Origin: Bacilli bacterium
GTDB taxonomy: Bacteria > Bacillota > Bacilli > Paenibacillales > NBRC-103111
NCBI GenBank assembly: GCA_028287395.1
Contig: JAQBPR010000057.1
Location: 1 to 41,954, forward strand
Direction: 5' to 3'
Length of the DNA: 41,954 bases
A program made the position numbers and the translations under genes. Shown here piece after piece: positions 16,927-24,335 of this stretch (position 1 is its first letter; each line of letters opens with the position of its first letter). The notes below the pieces were generated by a model that was given only the letters and a program-made list of their open reading frames with translations, did no database searches and was not told where the DNA came from.

Positions 16927-17580
16927 TTGAAGAAAATTAGAATGAATTTAATGCATGTTAAAACAAAAGCTAAAAAGGATACGGGATTTCCAGCCATTGG
17001 AGATATTGTTTTCACTTTATTTATTATCTTACTTTCCATATTGTTCTTGCAGTTCAGAATTTTTCGTAGACATGGAATTAAAAGAGGTCTAAAAACAATA
17101 GGCAATAATTCTGAAAAAAAATTCAGTGGAGGGATTAGTTCTTCTAACAGTTTGAGTGGCTCTGTTATCAAGGAATTAAATAATTATAAAGACTATTTCG
17201 TGGGGTTCGATACGAATATTCTGTTAAATGACCCGGATATTTTAATCGATACTTCATGTACCAATAGAATTATTTTAAGTAAACAAGTTTTTGACGAACT
17301 CGATAAAAAGATAATGGACGAAAATTTGAGTTCGAATGCTCGGAGAGCTCTGGGAATTATAGAAGATCTCCAACTGATGGAGAAGCTTTATTTCTTAACC
17401 GATGATATACCATTTCTCGAAAAAAATAATCTGAATCCAAAAAGCCTTGACGAACGAATAATTGGAGATTACTTGAAAGAGAAAAACAGAAAAAATGTAA
17501 ATGTATTATTTGTATCGCAAGATAGAAGGGCGAGAATTGTTGCTAGAAATTTTGGAATTGAAGTTTTCAAATTTAAATGA
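16927..17580 (+). CDS. Membrane-anchored PIN-domain protein (predicted ribonuclease)
   Basis: 217 residues from a TTG start with AGGAG eight bases upstream. One membrane helix (DIVFTLFIILLSILFLQF, about 26-43) is followed by a basic linker and a PIN domain (about 90-217) of the PhoH-associated type. The four acidic metal ligands expected for a PIN nuclease are all present: Asp 95 (GFDTNILL), Glu 124 (VFDELDKK), Asp 165 (SLDERI) and Asp 189 (FVSQDRRAR). The fold predicts Mg2+-dependent RNA cleavage at the inner membrane face. No PhoH helicase domain is attached. It is divergent from a small XRE regulator. It could be a toxin-like nuclease or a house-keeping RNA-processing enzyme. Confidence 0.82.
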   Translation: MKKIRMNLMHVKTKAKKDTGFPAIGDIVFTLFIILLSILFLQFRIFRRHGIKRGLKTIGNNSEKKFSGGISSSNSLSGSVIKELNNYKDYFVGFDTNILLNDPDILIDTSCTNRIILSKQVFDELDKKIMDENLSSNARRALGIIEDLQLMEKLYFLTDDIPFLEKNNLNPKSLDERIIGDYLKEKNRKNVNVLFVSQDRRARIVARNFGIEVFKFK

Positions 17581-17629
17581 TTTTCGATTATCAATAGATC
17601 TAATTCTTTTGCTAAGTTTGACTAACAAC

Positions 17630-17678
17630 AAAAAAACAATGCAAACAAGTAAAACTCTACCTGTCTGCACTGTTTTTT
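17630..17678. terminator. Bidirectional terminator between the PIN gene and the ECF sigma gene
   Basis: ACAATGCAAACAAGTA (17636-17651) pairs with TACCTGTCTGCACTGT (17658-17673) using a few wobble or mismatched pairs. It is followed by a T run on the plus strand and preceded by an A run that gives a T run on the minus strand. It serves the convergent genes on both sides. Confidence 0.8.
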
Positions 17679-18282
17679 AAAGAATAATAAAATTGAAAAA
17701 GATCATGACACTAATGACGAGTGACATTCCCCAACGCTTGCGCAGATAGTCACGTCCACGATAAAGTCTGGTTTTTACTGTAGTTAAGGGTATATCTAGT
17801 TTTTCACTGATTTCTTGGATGGATAGATCATGGACATAATAAAGGGTAGCGATATCTTTATATTTATCTGACATCTTTTCGATCACTTTGCTTAATTGCT
17901 CGTGCAATTCCGTTTCAATTAAAGCGGCTTCGGGATTGTTTTCTTCGCTAGGCAGGAGACCATAATGGTTCAAGTCCTCTTCATCGGCGAATTCAGCGTC
18001 TAAAGAGTATACCGTCTTTTTTTTGCGAAGCAAATCGACGCATAGGTTCTTCCCAATACGATAAATCCATGTGGAAAACTTTTGGTTTTCATCATAACGG
18101 TTTAAATTCATAAATACACGCATAAACGTTTCTTGGACTACATCCTCCGAGTCATGCGGATTGTTCAGCATGCGATAGGCCAGACGATGGATTTTACCTT
18201 TATACAATTCAACCAATTGTCCAAATGCCGAACGATCTCCGGTAAGCGACAATTTGACTAGGTGTGTTTCCGCATAGCTCAT
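17677..18282 (-). CDS. ECF RNA polymerase sigma factor (SigW-like) with hydrophobic C-terminal tail
   Basis: 201 residues. Region 2 contains LYKGKIHRLAYRMLNNPHDSEDVVQETFMRVFMN and FSTWIYRIGKNLCVDLLRKKK. Region 4 contains YKDIATLYYVHDLSIQEISEKLDIPLTTVKTRLYRGRDYLRKRW. The order and wording are close to B. subtilis SigW. The ATG at 18282 has GGAGG nine bases upstream, better than a TTG five codons earlier. After region 4 the protein ends with about 18 hydrophobic residues (MSLVISVMIFFNFIIL), unusual for an ECF factor and possibly a membrane anchor. No anti-sigma gene of the RsiW type is adjacent. Confidence 0.9.
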   Translation of the reverse strand: MSYAETHLVKLSLTGDRSAFGQLVELYKGKIHRLAYRMLNNPHDSEDVVQETFMRVFMNLNRYDENQKFSTWIYRIGKNLCVDLLRKKKTVYSLDAEFADEEDLNHYGLLPSEENNPEAALIETELHEQLSKVIEKMSDKYKDIATLYYVHDLSIQEISEKLDIPLTTVKTRLYRGRDYLRKRWGMSLVISVMIFFNFIIL

Positions 18283-18429
18283 ACAAATAACCTCCAAGCG
18301 TTTTCAAATATCTCTTTTTCATGATAACATTAATTTTAACTGATATGAAGCGCAAAATGACAAATGAATGAACTTTTTTCGTTTTTTATTCGCGGTTTAT
18401 ATTATGATAACCATAAGGGAGTGTTTGAA

Positions 18430-19029
18430 ATGCATCTTGATATACACAATTTGTTACATCACTATGGGTACGGTGGTGTTTTTACCATTTTATCTATTGA
18501 AATGCTTGGTATCCCTTTTCCTGCGGAAACCACGCTTACTGTAGCTGGAATAGCTTGGACCAAAGGAGTTTTTGCTTTGTTTCCTTTGTTATTGGTTGCG
18601 ACCTCAGCTAATATATTTGGTTCAACCCTTGCCTATGGAATTGGCCGCTATTTTGGACGAACGGTTCTTCTCCGGTTTGGCAGACGCTTGGGTATGACTG
18701 AAGAACGATTGAATAAAGCTGAAGCGACGATGAATAAATATCGTGTGCTTGTTATTTTCGCTGCTAAATTTATTGTCGGTATTCGGGTTTTCCTACCTTA
18801 TTTGGCAGGGATTAATCGGATGCCGTTTATGAAATTTTCAATATTAAATAGTATGGCCGCATTTATTTGGGTGGTGATATTCATCTTTATGGGAAAATAT
18901 ATTGGGATGGGTTGGAGGCATTATCATCATGCGCTGCAGCCCTACACTTGGCAAATCATAACTACCTTAGCTCTGATTATTATTGGTTTTTTAGTGATCA
19001 AAAGAGCTCGTAAAGTCAAAGGCTATTAA
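18430..19029 (+). CDS. DedA-family (VTT domain) membrane protein
   Basis: 199 residues with the DedA signature: IEMLGIPFPAETTLTVAGI in the first re-entrant region, ANIFGSTLAYGIGRYFGR, and KFIVGIRVFLPYLAGINRMPFMKF, followed by two C-terminal membrane helices. DedA/VTT proteins are polytopic membrane proteins linked to lipid flipping and membrane potential; in Firmicutes some transport undecaprenyl phosphate or phospholipids. The ATG at 18430 with AAGGGAG eight bases upstream is preferred to an ATG 66 bases earlier. It is divergent from the ECF sigma gene, so it may belong to an envelope-stress response. Confidence 0.9.
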   Translation: MHLDIHNLLHHYGYGGVFTILSIEMLGIPFPAETTLTVAGIAWTKGVFALFPLLLVATSANIFGSTLAYGIGRYFGRTVLLRFGRRLGMTEERLNKAEATMNKYRVLVIFAAKFIVGIRVFLPYLAGINRMPFMKFSILNSMAAFIWVVIFIFMGKYIGMGWRHYHHALQPYTWQIITTLALIIIGFLVIKRARKVKGY

Positions 19030-19038
19030 CCTTCCAAA

Positions 19039-20289
19039 TTATTTCACGACTCTTTTGAACTCGATTAAGCAGGTTGTTCCTTTGTTTGGCTTGCTCAAAA
19101 ACGAAATTTTGCCGTTCATGGCTCTTAACAGACTAGTGACAACCATCAGCCCCAAACCCGTTCCTTTATCTTTGGTCGTGTAAAAGGGTAAACCAAGTGA
19201 TTTCAATTGTACTTGGGTCATGCCCACTCCGGTATCTTCAATATAGAGCTGAATAATGTTTTCTTTCAATGTCGTATGTATGTTGATCGAGCCTCCGGAC
19301 GGCATCGATTCAATTGAATTTTTCAATAAATTAAGCAGACATTGCTGTAATTTTTTAGACTCTCCGAGAATGAATAAAGGTTCCATCGTTTGATGCTGGA
19401 TTTGCATTTCTATACTTGAAATGGTCATTAATGAACTGATTAACGGGATACTATTTGTGATTTCAGTTTTAATGTCGATCGGGACGATTTTCTCAACATT
19501 GGGCTTGGCAAAGTTTAAATAATCGGTAATAATCGTATTTGCGTTATCAATGCCTTCCATGGCAAGTGCAATGAATTTTCCTTTATTTTCATCCGTAATA
19601 TTTTCACGATTAAGCAATTGTAAAAAACCGCGGGTAGTCGTTAAGGGGTTTCTGATTTCGTGGGAAATAGAGGCGGCAAGCTGGCCAATAAGCTGGAATT
19701 TCTCCGCATTGATTAGTTCCTCTTTCATCTTTTCTTGTCTTTTTACGTTGTCGTATATATAGGAAACAAACCAAGTGGATAAATAGGTGCCCAATGTGCT
19801 TGTCAACAAATATAAAGCATTGCCATGCACGTGAACATAAGGATTGGCGAAGAAAGTGATTAAATAAACGCTAACTAAGAGAATTGTAGCAAATCCTTTA
19901 ACCATAAAAATGCTTTGTTTTAACCGTTTGTATAAATAAAGTCCGAAGATGATGAGGATGAAAGAGCTCAGCAATGCTGGCCAAAGATCGTTTCCTAAAA
20001 ATTGACAGCTGCAGAAATTAAAGGCAATAAAAGTAGCAATTCCAGGTATGGGACCTTCAAATAATATTACAAGAACAAGAATAGACGGAATCGAATGATA
20101 TAAAAATAAAGTGGGATCTATTTTCTCGTAAAGAATATATAAAATCGTAATGACAATCATGATATACATAAAAAACAACTTGCGCTTTATGTTCGTATTC
20201 ATATATAAAGGGGCAATGAGTAAATACACTAAGCAAGCACCCATAACATAAAGCACAAAGTGCAATTCAAAGGTGATGACTTCCTTCAA
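19039..20289 (-). CDS. Orphan membrane sensor histidine kinase, KinB-like (5TMR-LYT type sensor)
   Basis: 416 residues from a TTG start with AGGAAAGGA nine bases upstream. About six N-terminal membrane helices contain the 5TMR-LYT-like pattern SILVLVILFEGPIPGIATFIAF. HisKA follows with SHEIRNPLTTTRGFLQLL (phosphorylated His about 210). The ATPase domain has QCLLNLLKNSIESMPSGG, IEDTGVGM and GTGLGLMV motifs. No response regulator is adjacent, which fits the sporulation kinases of Bacillales (KinB and relatives) that feed Spo0F. The role in sporulation is an inference from architecture and orphan status. Confidence 0.87.
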   Translation of the reverse strand: MKEVITFELHFVLYVMGACLVYLLIAPLYMNTNIKRKLFFMYIMIVITILYILYEKIDPTLFLYHSIPSILVLVILFEGPIPGIATFIAFNFCSCQFLGNDLWPALLSSFILIIFGLYLYKRLKQSIFMVKGFATILLVSVYLITFFANPYVHVHGNALYLLTSTLGTYLSTWFVSYIYDNVKRQEKMKEELINAEKFQLIGQLAASISHEIRNPLTTTRGFLQLLNRENITDENKGKFIALAMEGIDNANTIITDYLNFAKPNVEKIVPIDIKTEITNSIPLISSLMTISSIEMQIQHQTMEPLFILGESKKLQQCLLNLLKNSIESMPSGGSINIHTTLKENIIQLYIEDTGVGMTQVQLKSLGLPFYTTKDKGTGLGLMVVTSLLRAMNGKISFLSKPNKGTTCLIEFKRVVK

Positions 20290-20382
20290 AAAAATCAATC
20301 CTTTCCTACTTCGAAAAGTAAGCATTTAATCCCTTTATTATCGCATAGAATAGACCGCACTTGCTACGATAAAATTAAAATG

Positions 20383-21162
20383 TTACTTGAATGGACAAAA
20401 GCTAGCATTTGAATCACATAAAGTTTCTGCAAACGAAGGATCGAGCTTAGATAGCATGCTAAAATAATTGAATAACGCATGATTCTGTGAGACAGAGTGT
20501 CCATTAAAATGGAGGCGGTAAGCTCCGTTAACATGCAAGTAGAGGTATAACTTTCCGGTTTTCACTGTTTTGTAGAAGGGCGGGGGAAGTAAAGGGACGA
20601 GATCATAGTTAATCACAACGCGATAATTATTCGTGATTAGTCGATTGTAATTAGCTGCAAAAATTGGATCGCCTACACGCGGAGCCCCAAAAGTATAAAC
20701 CGTAGGGGATACAAATTGGGTATTAGAGGCGATATCAAGCGCACACAAAGTGGCAAGCGCTCCGCCTAGACTATGACCGGTCATAATCAGTCTTTTGTCG
20801 GGTGAACAATTAGCGAGTACAGCTATGATTTGCTGCCTTAATGTACTATAGATATCTGTAAAACCGCGATGCGAGGCACATTTATTAGCAGCCCACGGAA
20901 ATGTACATTGGCTTGCATTAAGATCGGCAAGCGCGTCTTCTTTTGAATCCGTACCACGAAAAGCAATGATAATATCTTTATCGGACTGCAAAATAAAGCC
21001 GAATAATTCCTTCTTTTTACCGAAGGCCGTTGCCGTAAAAGAAGCTAAATTATGATATCCTTTGGGAACGATAAATAAGCGGTCTGCATTTTCAAATAGA
21101 TCAAAGGTTTGCTTGCATATGCCAGTTAAAAGTATAGCCAGTTTACTATCGATTTTCTCCAA
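20383..21162 (-). CDS. Class 3 lipase family protein
   Basis: About 259 residues. The class 3 lipase motifs are present: IIIAFRGTDSKEDALADL (oxyanion region), the nucleophile elbow MTGHSLGGALATLCALDIA with Ser about 131, YTFGAPRVGDPIFA with the probable catalytic Asp, and NGHSVSQNHALFNYF with the probable His. No signal peptide is seen, so it may be cytoplasmic or released by another route. The TTG at 21162 is preferred because AGAAGG lies eight bases upstream; the ATG at 21168 is only two bases from it. It probably hydrolyses acylglycerol or phospholipid esters. Confidence 0.85.
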   Translation of the reverse strand: MEKIDSKLAILLTGICKQTFDLFENADRLFIVPKGYHNLASFTATAFGKKKELFGFILQSDKDIIIAFRGTDSKEDALADLNASQCTFPWAANKCASHRGFTDIYSTLRQQIIAVLANCSPDKRLIMTGHSLGGALATLCALDIASNTQFVSPTVYTFGAPRVGDPIFAANYNRLITNNYRVVINYDLVPLLPPPFYKTVKTGKLYLYLHVNGAYRLHFNGHSVSQNHALFNYFSMLSKLDPSFAETLCDSNASFCPFK

Positions 21163-21320
21163 ATCCATCCCCTTCTTTCACGGTTTCCTTCGTTTCATAT
21201 TATATGTATAGACTTTGTGCCGCGTTCAGGCTATATTTAGACATAAAACGACCCAAATCATAGAAACATGCCGAATCATATAGTGGACTCATTAATTTGT
21301 ATTGAAGACAAGGAGGAATT

Positions 21321-22208
21321 ATGTTGAAAAAGCCATTTTTAGTTTTATTATCGAGCATTATCGTATCGATCTTGTTCACAACCAACGTATTCGCTGCATC
21401 GCAACAGGAGAAAGGGTTTAATGAGCACAAATCGACCGAGGCCGCAAAAGAAACGAAGCATGAAACGAAGCATGAAACGAACGGTAAGGGTCTGCATGAT
21501 TCAGAGAGAGGGTCTGTTACCTCAGTAACGTATGATACATATGCCGGGCACAAGGGCTATATCGGTTTATTGAAAGCTTATGAAAATGTAAAGGACAAGC
21601 CTGCCGGGCAAATCATTGCCGCGCTATTGTTAAAGAAGTACGGTATCGAAACAGTCACTTCCGTTACATACAATACTTATGGACAGGTGCAAAATAATGC
21701 CGCAGTTCTTTCCGATTTTGCGGCGGATTTGGAAGCATCCGGGGAAGTCGAACTGGCGGTTGATTCGCAGAAAGAAGCGATTAAGTCGGACGTGAAAAAT
21801 CTTGAATTGTACAAAAAGTTGGGTGAACTTAATGCCAAGCTGGATAAAACGGGCGTAAAAGCGTATGTGAATGGAGAAGAACCGAAATTTGACGACTTGC
21901 AGCCTTTTATTAAGGATGGAAGTACGCTAGTGCCGTTTCGTGCCATTTCCGACGCTCTTAAGGCAGAGGTCCTCTGGAATGATATAGAAAAATCAGTTAC
22001 GGTAACCAAAGACGGTGTCGTTGTGAAATTAGTGATTGGCAGCGATAAAGCTCTTGTTAATGGAAAAGAAGTTACGCTTGATGTACCTGCAGAAATTTAT
22101 AACGGCCGGACCGTGGTGCCGATTCGATTTATAAGCGAGGCTTTAAAGACCACAGTGAAATTTGAGCCGGAGTCGCAAACAGTTGTGATTTATGATGAAA
22201 ATCAATAA
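21321..22208 (+). CDS. Secreted protein with copper-amine-oxidase-type stalk domain
   Basis: 295 residues. A signal peptide covers residues 1-25 (FLVLLSSIIVSILFTTNVFAA). A charged region with a tandem KHETKHET repeat follows, then two similar segments SVTSVTYDTYAGHKGYIG and TVTSVTYNTYGQVQNN. The C-terminal half (about 190-293) is the copper amine oxidase N-terminal-like (stalk) domain: VNGEEPKF, STLVPFRAISDALKAEVLW, TVTKDGVVVKLVIGS, RTVVPIRFISEALKT. This domain is very common in secreted Paenibacillus proteins and is not itself an oxidase. AAGGAGG precedes; the ATG at 21321 (spacing 4) or the next codon TTG at 21324 (spacing 7) may be used. The function is unknown, probably at the cell surface. 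Confidence 0.85.
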   Translation: MLKKPFLVLLSSIIVSILFTTNVFAASQQEKGFNEHKSTEAAKETKHETKHETNGKGLHDSERGSVTSVTYDTYAGHKGYIGLLKAYENVKDKPAGQIIAALLLKKYGIETVTSVTYNTYGQVQNNAAVLSDFAADLEASGEVELAVDSQKEAIKSDVKNLELYKKLGELNAKLDKTGVKAYVNGEEPKFDDLQPFIKDGSTLVPFRAISDALKAEVLWNDIEKSVTVTKDGVVVKLVIGSDKALVNGKEVTLDVPAEIYNGRTVVPIRFISEALKTTVKFEPESQTVVIYDENQ

Positions 22209-22232
22209 ATTTGTTTAGAGACGAATTAGATA

Positions 22233-22295
22233 AACGAACCTTGTTCGGGAGATGAGCGCGTTATGGCTCGCAACCGATCAAGGTTCGTTTTTTAT
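22233..22295 (+). terminator. Branched rho-independent terminator
   Basis: AACGAACCTTG (22233-22243) pairs with CAAGGTTCGTT (22279-22289), followed by TTTTTT-like sequence. The long loop contains a smaller stem, GAGC/GGCTC. It ends the stalk-domain gene transcript. Confidence 0.8.
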
Positions 22296-22324
22296 GCTTA
22301 TCATCCAATTTATAGGTAAAGGGC

Positions 22325-22354
22325 AAAGAAAAAGCCTTCTCTTAAGAGTCGGCT
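22325..22354 (-). terminator. Terminator on the minus strand for the 22418-22783 gene
   Basis: On the minus strand AGCC-GA-CTCTTAAGAG-AA-GGCT is followed by TTTTTCTTT. It lies about 65 bases after the stop of the leftward small gene and supports that gene having been a transcription unit. Confidence 0.6.
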
Positions 22355-22417
22355 ATTTGTTATAGAAGAAAGTTGGCATGATTATCTTTACTTTTAGCTT
22401 TTAGGTTTGTAATGGTG

Positions 22418-22783
22418 TCATTTCCAAACAGAAAATATACAATCATCTTTGAAAAAGGCATGATCGTGCAGTTTTACTACATGGTAACTATGCGCCTCAA
22501 TATTTCCGATACCGACAAGGATACCATTCTTAGTTATTGAAACATTCAAGCCGTAGGAAATCGCATTATCAAAATCCATATCAGTTTTTAGAGGATATCC
22601 CGTTTTATACAAGCAAATCGCCTCCCAATCAATTGAATCTTTTAGTTTTTTTGTAGGTAATAATATAGACAGTGCAAAAAAGGCTTTGGTTACAAAATTG
22701 TAAGATGTATTTCGTTTATATTGTGCGACTTTATCAAACCGCTCCCAAGTTGCAAAAGTAGATTGCATTATCAAAATCAGCAT
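22418..22783 (-). CDS. Hypothetical protein, probably a remnant of a longer gene
   Basis: 121 codons with no ribosome site before the first ATG. The protein contains ICLYKTGYPLKTDMDFDNAI near its C-terminal half. Just upstream, in another frame, the minus strand encodes a similar stretch (NTGYILKKDADFDNAI, about 22755-22805). The two DNA copies share GCATTATCAAAATC exactly. This suggests a gene with a duplicated segment and a frameshift near 22757, and that the listed ORF is the 3' part. I do not recognise the family; there is no signal peptide or membrane helix. A terminator follows it. Confidence 0.4.
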   Translation of the reverse strand: MLILIMQSTFATWERFDKVAQYKRNTSYNFVTKAFFALSILLPTKKLKDSIDWEAICLYKTGYPLKTDMDFDNAISYGLNVSITKNGILVGIGNIEAHSYHVVKLHDHAFFKDDCIFSVWK

Positions 22784-22908
22784 CTTTTTTTAAAATATAT
22801 CCAGTATTGTTCACGGAATGAGATTTAAAACATACATTATCTCATTAAGAATGAATAAAAACGGTGTTATATTATCGTCCAAAGCCGTTCGTAAAAGGAG
22901 TGGTCCAT

Positions 22909-23451
22909 TTGGCTGATGAAAAGAAAAGTAGAATAATTATGCTATCTGCTGTTATTAATAAAGATTCAGCTAAAACAGTTATTGAAGAAATTTTGAAGAT
23001 AAATAAAGAAGATGCGGAAAGAGAAAAAAAGGAAAAGGACTTTAAAAGAGAGCCTATTGAGTTAATAGTCAATTCAAATGGAGGAGCTGTCTATGATGGG
23101 TTTAGCATAGTCGCCACTATTGATAGTAGTAAAACACCAATTCATACCTATGTATATGGATATGCTATGAGTATGGGTTTGCTTGTAGCAGTGAGTGGGC
23201 ATAAGAGGTTTGGAAGTAGATTTTCTACATTTATGTACCACCAAATATCAAGTAATCCAACTGGTAAAATCGAAGAAATAAGTAATAGTTTAGAGGAATA
23301 TTTGCGATTAGAGACTGTTTATGATGAATATCTTTTGTCTAAAGCAAATATCCAAAAAAGCGAGCTGGATGAAACGAAAAAATTAAAGATGAATTGGTAC
23401 ATTTCATCCGATGAAGCTTTAAAATTAAAGTTAATTGATGAAATTATTTGA
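22909..23451 (+). CDS. ClpP/crotonase-fold serine protease-like protein
   Basis: 180 residues from a TTG start with AAAGGAG eight bases upstream. The fold markers are ELIVNSNGGAVYDGFSIVATI, YGYAMSMGLLVAVSG with the nucleophile Ser 88, and STFMYHQIS with His 111, ending YISSDEALKLKLIDEII as in ClpP. Where ClpP has the catalytic Asp (DNF before the SAEEA-like segment), this protein seems to have Asn (NWY), so the third catalytic residue may be missing or moved. A charged insert (INKEDAEREKKEKDFKREP) precedes the first motif. It is shorter and more divergent than house-keeping ClpP. It may be a phage-type or accessory peptidase. It stands alone. Confidence 0.78.
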   Translation: MADEKKSRIIMLSAVINKDSAKTVIEEILKINKEDAEREKKEKDFKREPIELIVNSNGGAVYDGFSIVATIDSSKTPIHTYVYGYAMSMGLLVAVSGHKRFGSRFSTFMYHQISSNPTGKIEEISNSLEEYLRLETVYDEYLLSKANIQKSELDETKKLKMNWYISSDEALKLKLIDEII

Positions 23452-23523
23452 TTTATTTTTCAATAGGCATGGACAAGCTAAGGAAAAAATAATGACCCTC
23501 CTTAGGTCTAGTTTAATTCATAC

Positions 23524-23553
23524 TTGACAGATGTGAATTATAAGATATATAAT
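23524..23553 (+). promoter_or_regulatory. Consensus sigma-A promoter with no coding gene downstream
   Basis: TTGACA (23524-23529) and TATAAT (23548-23553) are both perfect consensus hexamers, with an 18-base spacer. Transcription would start near 23560 and run to the terminator at 23748-23783. Confidence 0.6.
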
Positions 23554-23559
23554 CACACC

Positions 23560-23783
23560 AAGATACTTTATTGTTCATTATTTTAATACTAAACTAAATT
23601 GAACCAGCCGATTGGACAGCCAAAGGCTCCAAAAATAATCTTTTTAAAGAGCGTGGGCTTAAGTCTCCGGACAGGGCCAACTCTTCAATCGCGTGCTTAA
23701 AAGCTGTGTTTCCACATGTGCTATTACCCATAATGAGCTAAGCTTGCGTAAAAAAGCACTGACTATTACAGTCTGTGCTTTTT
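23560..23783 (+). ncRNA. Candidate orphan small RNA
   Basis: About 225 bases without a convincing ORF or ribosome site lie between a perfect promoter and a strong terminator. Predicted stems by eye are TTGGA-CA-GCC-AAA-GGC-TCCAA (23612-23632), AAGAG (23647-23651) with CTCTT (23681-23685), TGTG-TTTC-CACA near 23705-23716, and CGC..GCTT (about 23690-23698) with AAGC..GCG (about 23741-23749). No Rfam-type motif (6S, SRP, RNase P, T-box, common riboswitches) was recognised. Its separation from neighbouring genes argues for an independent transcript. Confidence 0.45.
23748..23783. terminator. Strong terminator, possibly bidirectional
   Basis: AAAAAGCAC (23751-23759) pairs with GTGCTTTTT (23775-23783), with inner GACT/AGTC. 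It is T-rich after the stem on both strands. It can end both the candidate small RNA and the leftward DUF2512 gene. Confidence 0.8.
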
Positions 23784-23811
23784 ATCATGAGATTCCAGCC
23801 AGTATTGTGCT

Positions 23812-24141
23812 TTATCTTGGTGCTTTTTGCAAGAAACGATGAAAGAAAGCTTCCACTACACCTAGCACCAGTGCTATTGTGACCAATTGAATTAAATTGA
23901 TCGTCCAATTCATAAAATAAGCTACCACCCAGAGAAATACAATGGCGAGCACAGCATCAGCTATAGTAGCTATCGTATTATTGCTTGCTCTAAGTATGAT
24001 TTGATCCCCTAATAAATAAGCTATGACGGCAAGCGCTACTGCTGCAATCATTGCCGATATAAAGGATGCTCCTGCAAACCACATCAACAATGGAATAACA
24101 ACGATTCCATTCAGAACAATTTTCGTGATAAACTTATCCAC
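23812..24141 (-). CDS. DUF2512 family membrane protein (YndM-like)
   Basis: 109 residues from a GTG start with AAGGAGG eight bases upstream. Four membrane helices cover nearly the whole protein (IVLNGIVVIPLLMWFAG, MIAAVALAVIAYLLGDQIIL, ATIADAVLAIVFLWVVAYFM, LIQLVTIALVLGVVEAFF). The pattern GDQIILRASNNTIATIADA is typical of DUF2512. Function is unknown; the family is common in spore-forming Bacillales. It stands as a single gene. Confidence 0.8.
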   Translation of the reverse strand: MDKFITKIVLNGIVVIPLLMWFAGASFISAMIAAVALAVIAYLLGDQIILRASNNTIATIADAVLAIVFLWVVAYFMNWTINLIQLVTIALVLGVVEAFFHRFLQKAPR

Positions 24142-24335
24142 TTTGATTTCCTCCTTCTCTAATATGTAATTAGGGTTATTTTGGCTTAGTTGATAAAAAT
24201 TATACGTATCGTCGGTAAGTAAATAAATATTTTAATTAAAAAAATGTAACTAATTACCTGTTTTTTAGTAGTATAATTAAAAATAAGGATCATTTATTTT
24301 TAAAAGTTGATTAAAACTGCCGGAAGGATGAATAT

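Noticed and set aside
21200-21553. 117-codon frame antisense to the stalk-domain gene start
   Set aside because: It is a shadow of the signal-peptide region of a well-supported gene and has no ribosome site.
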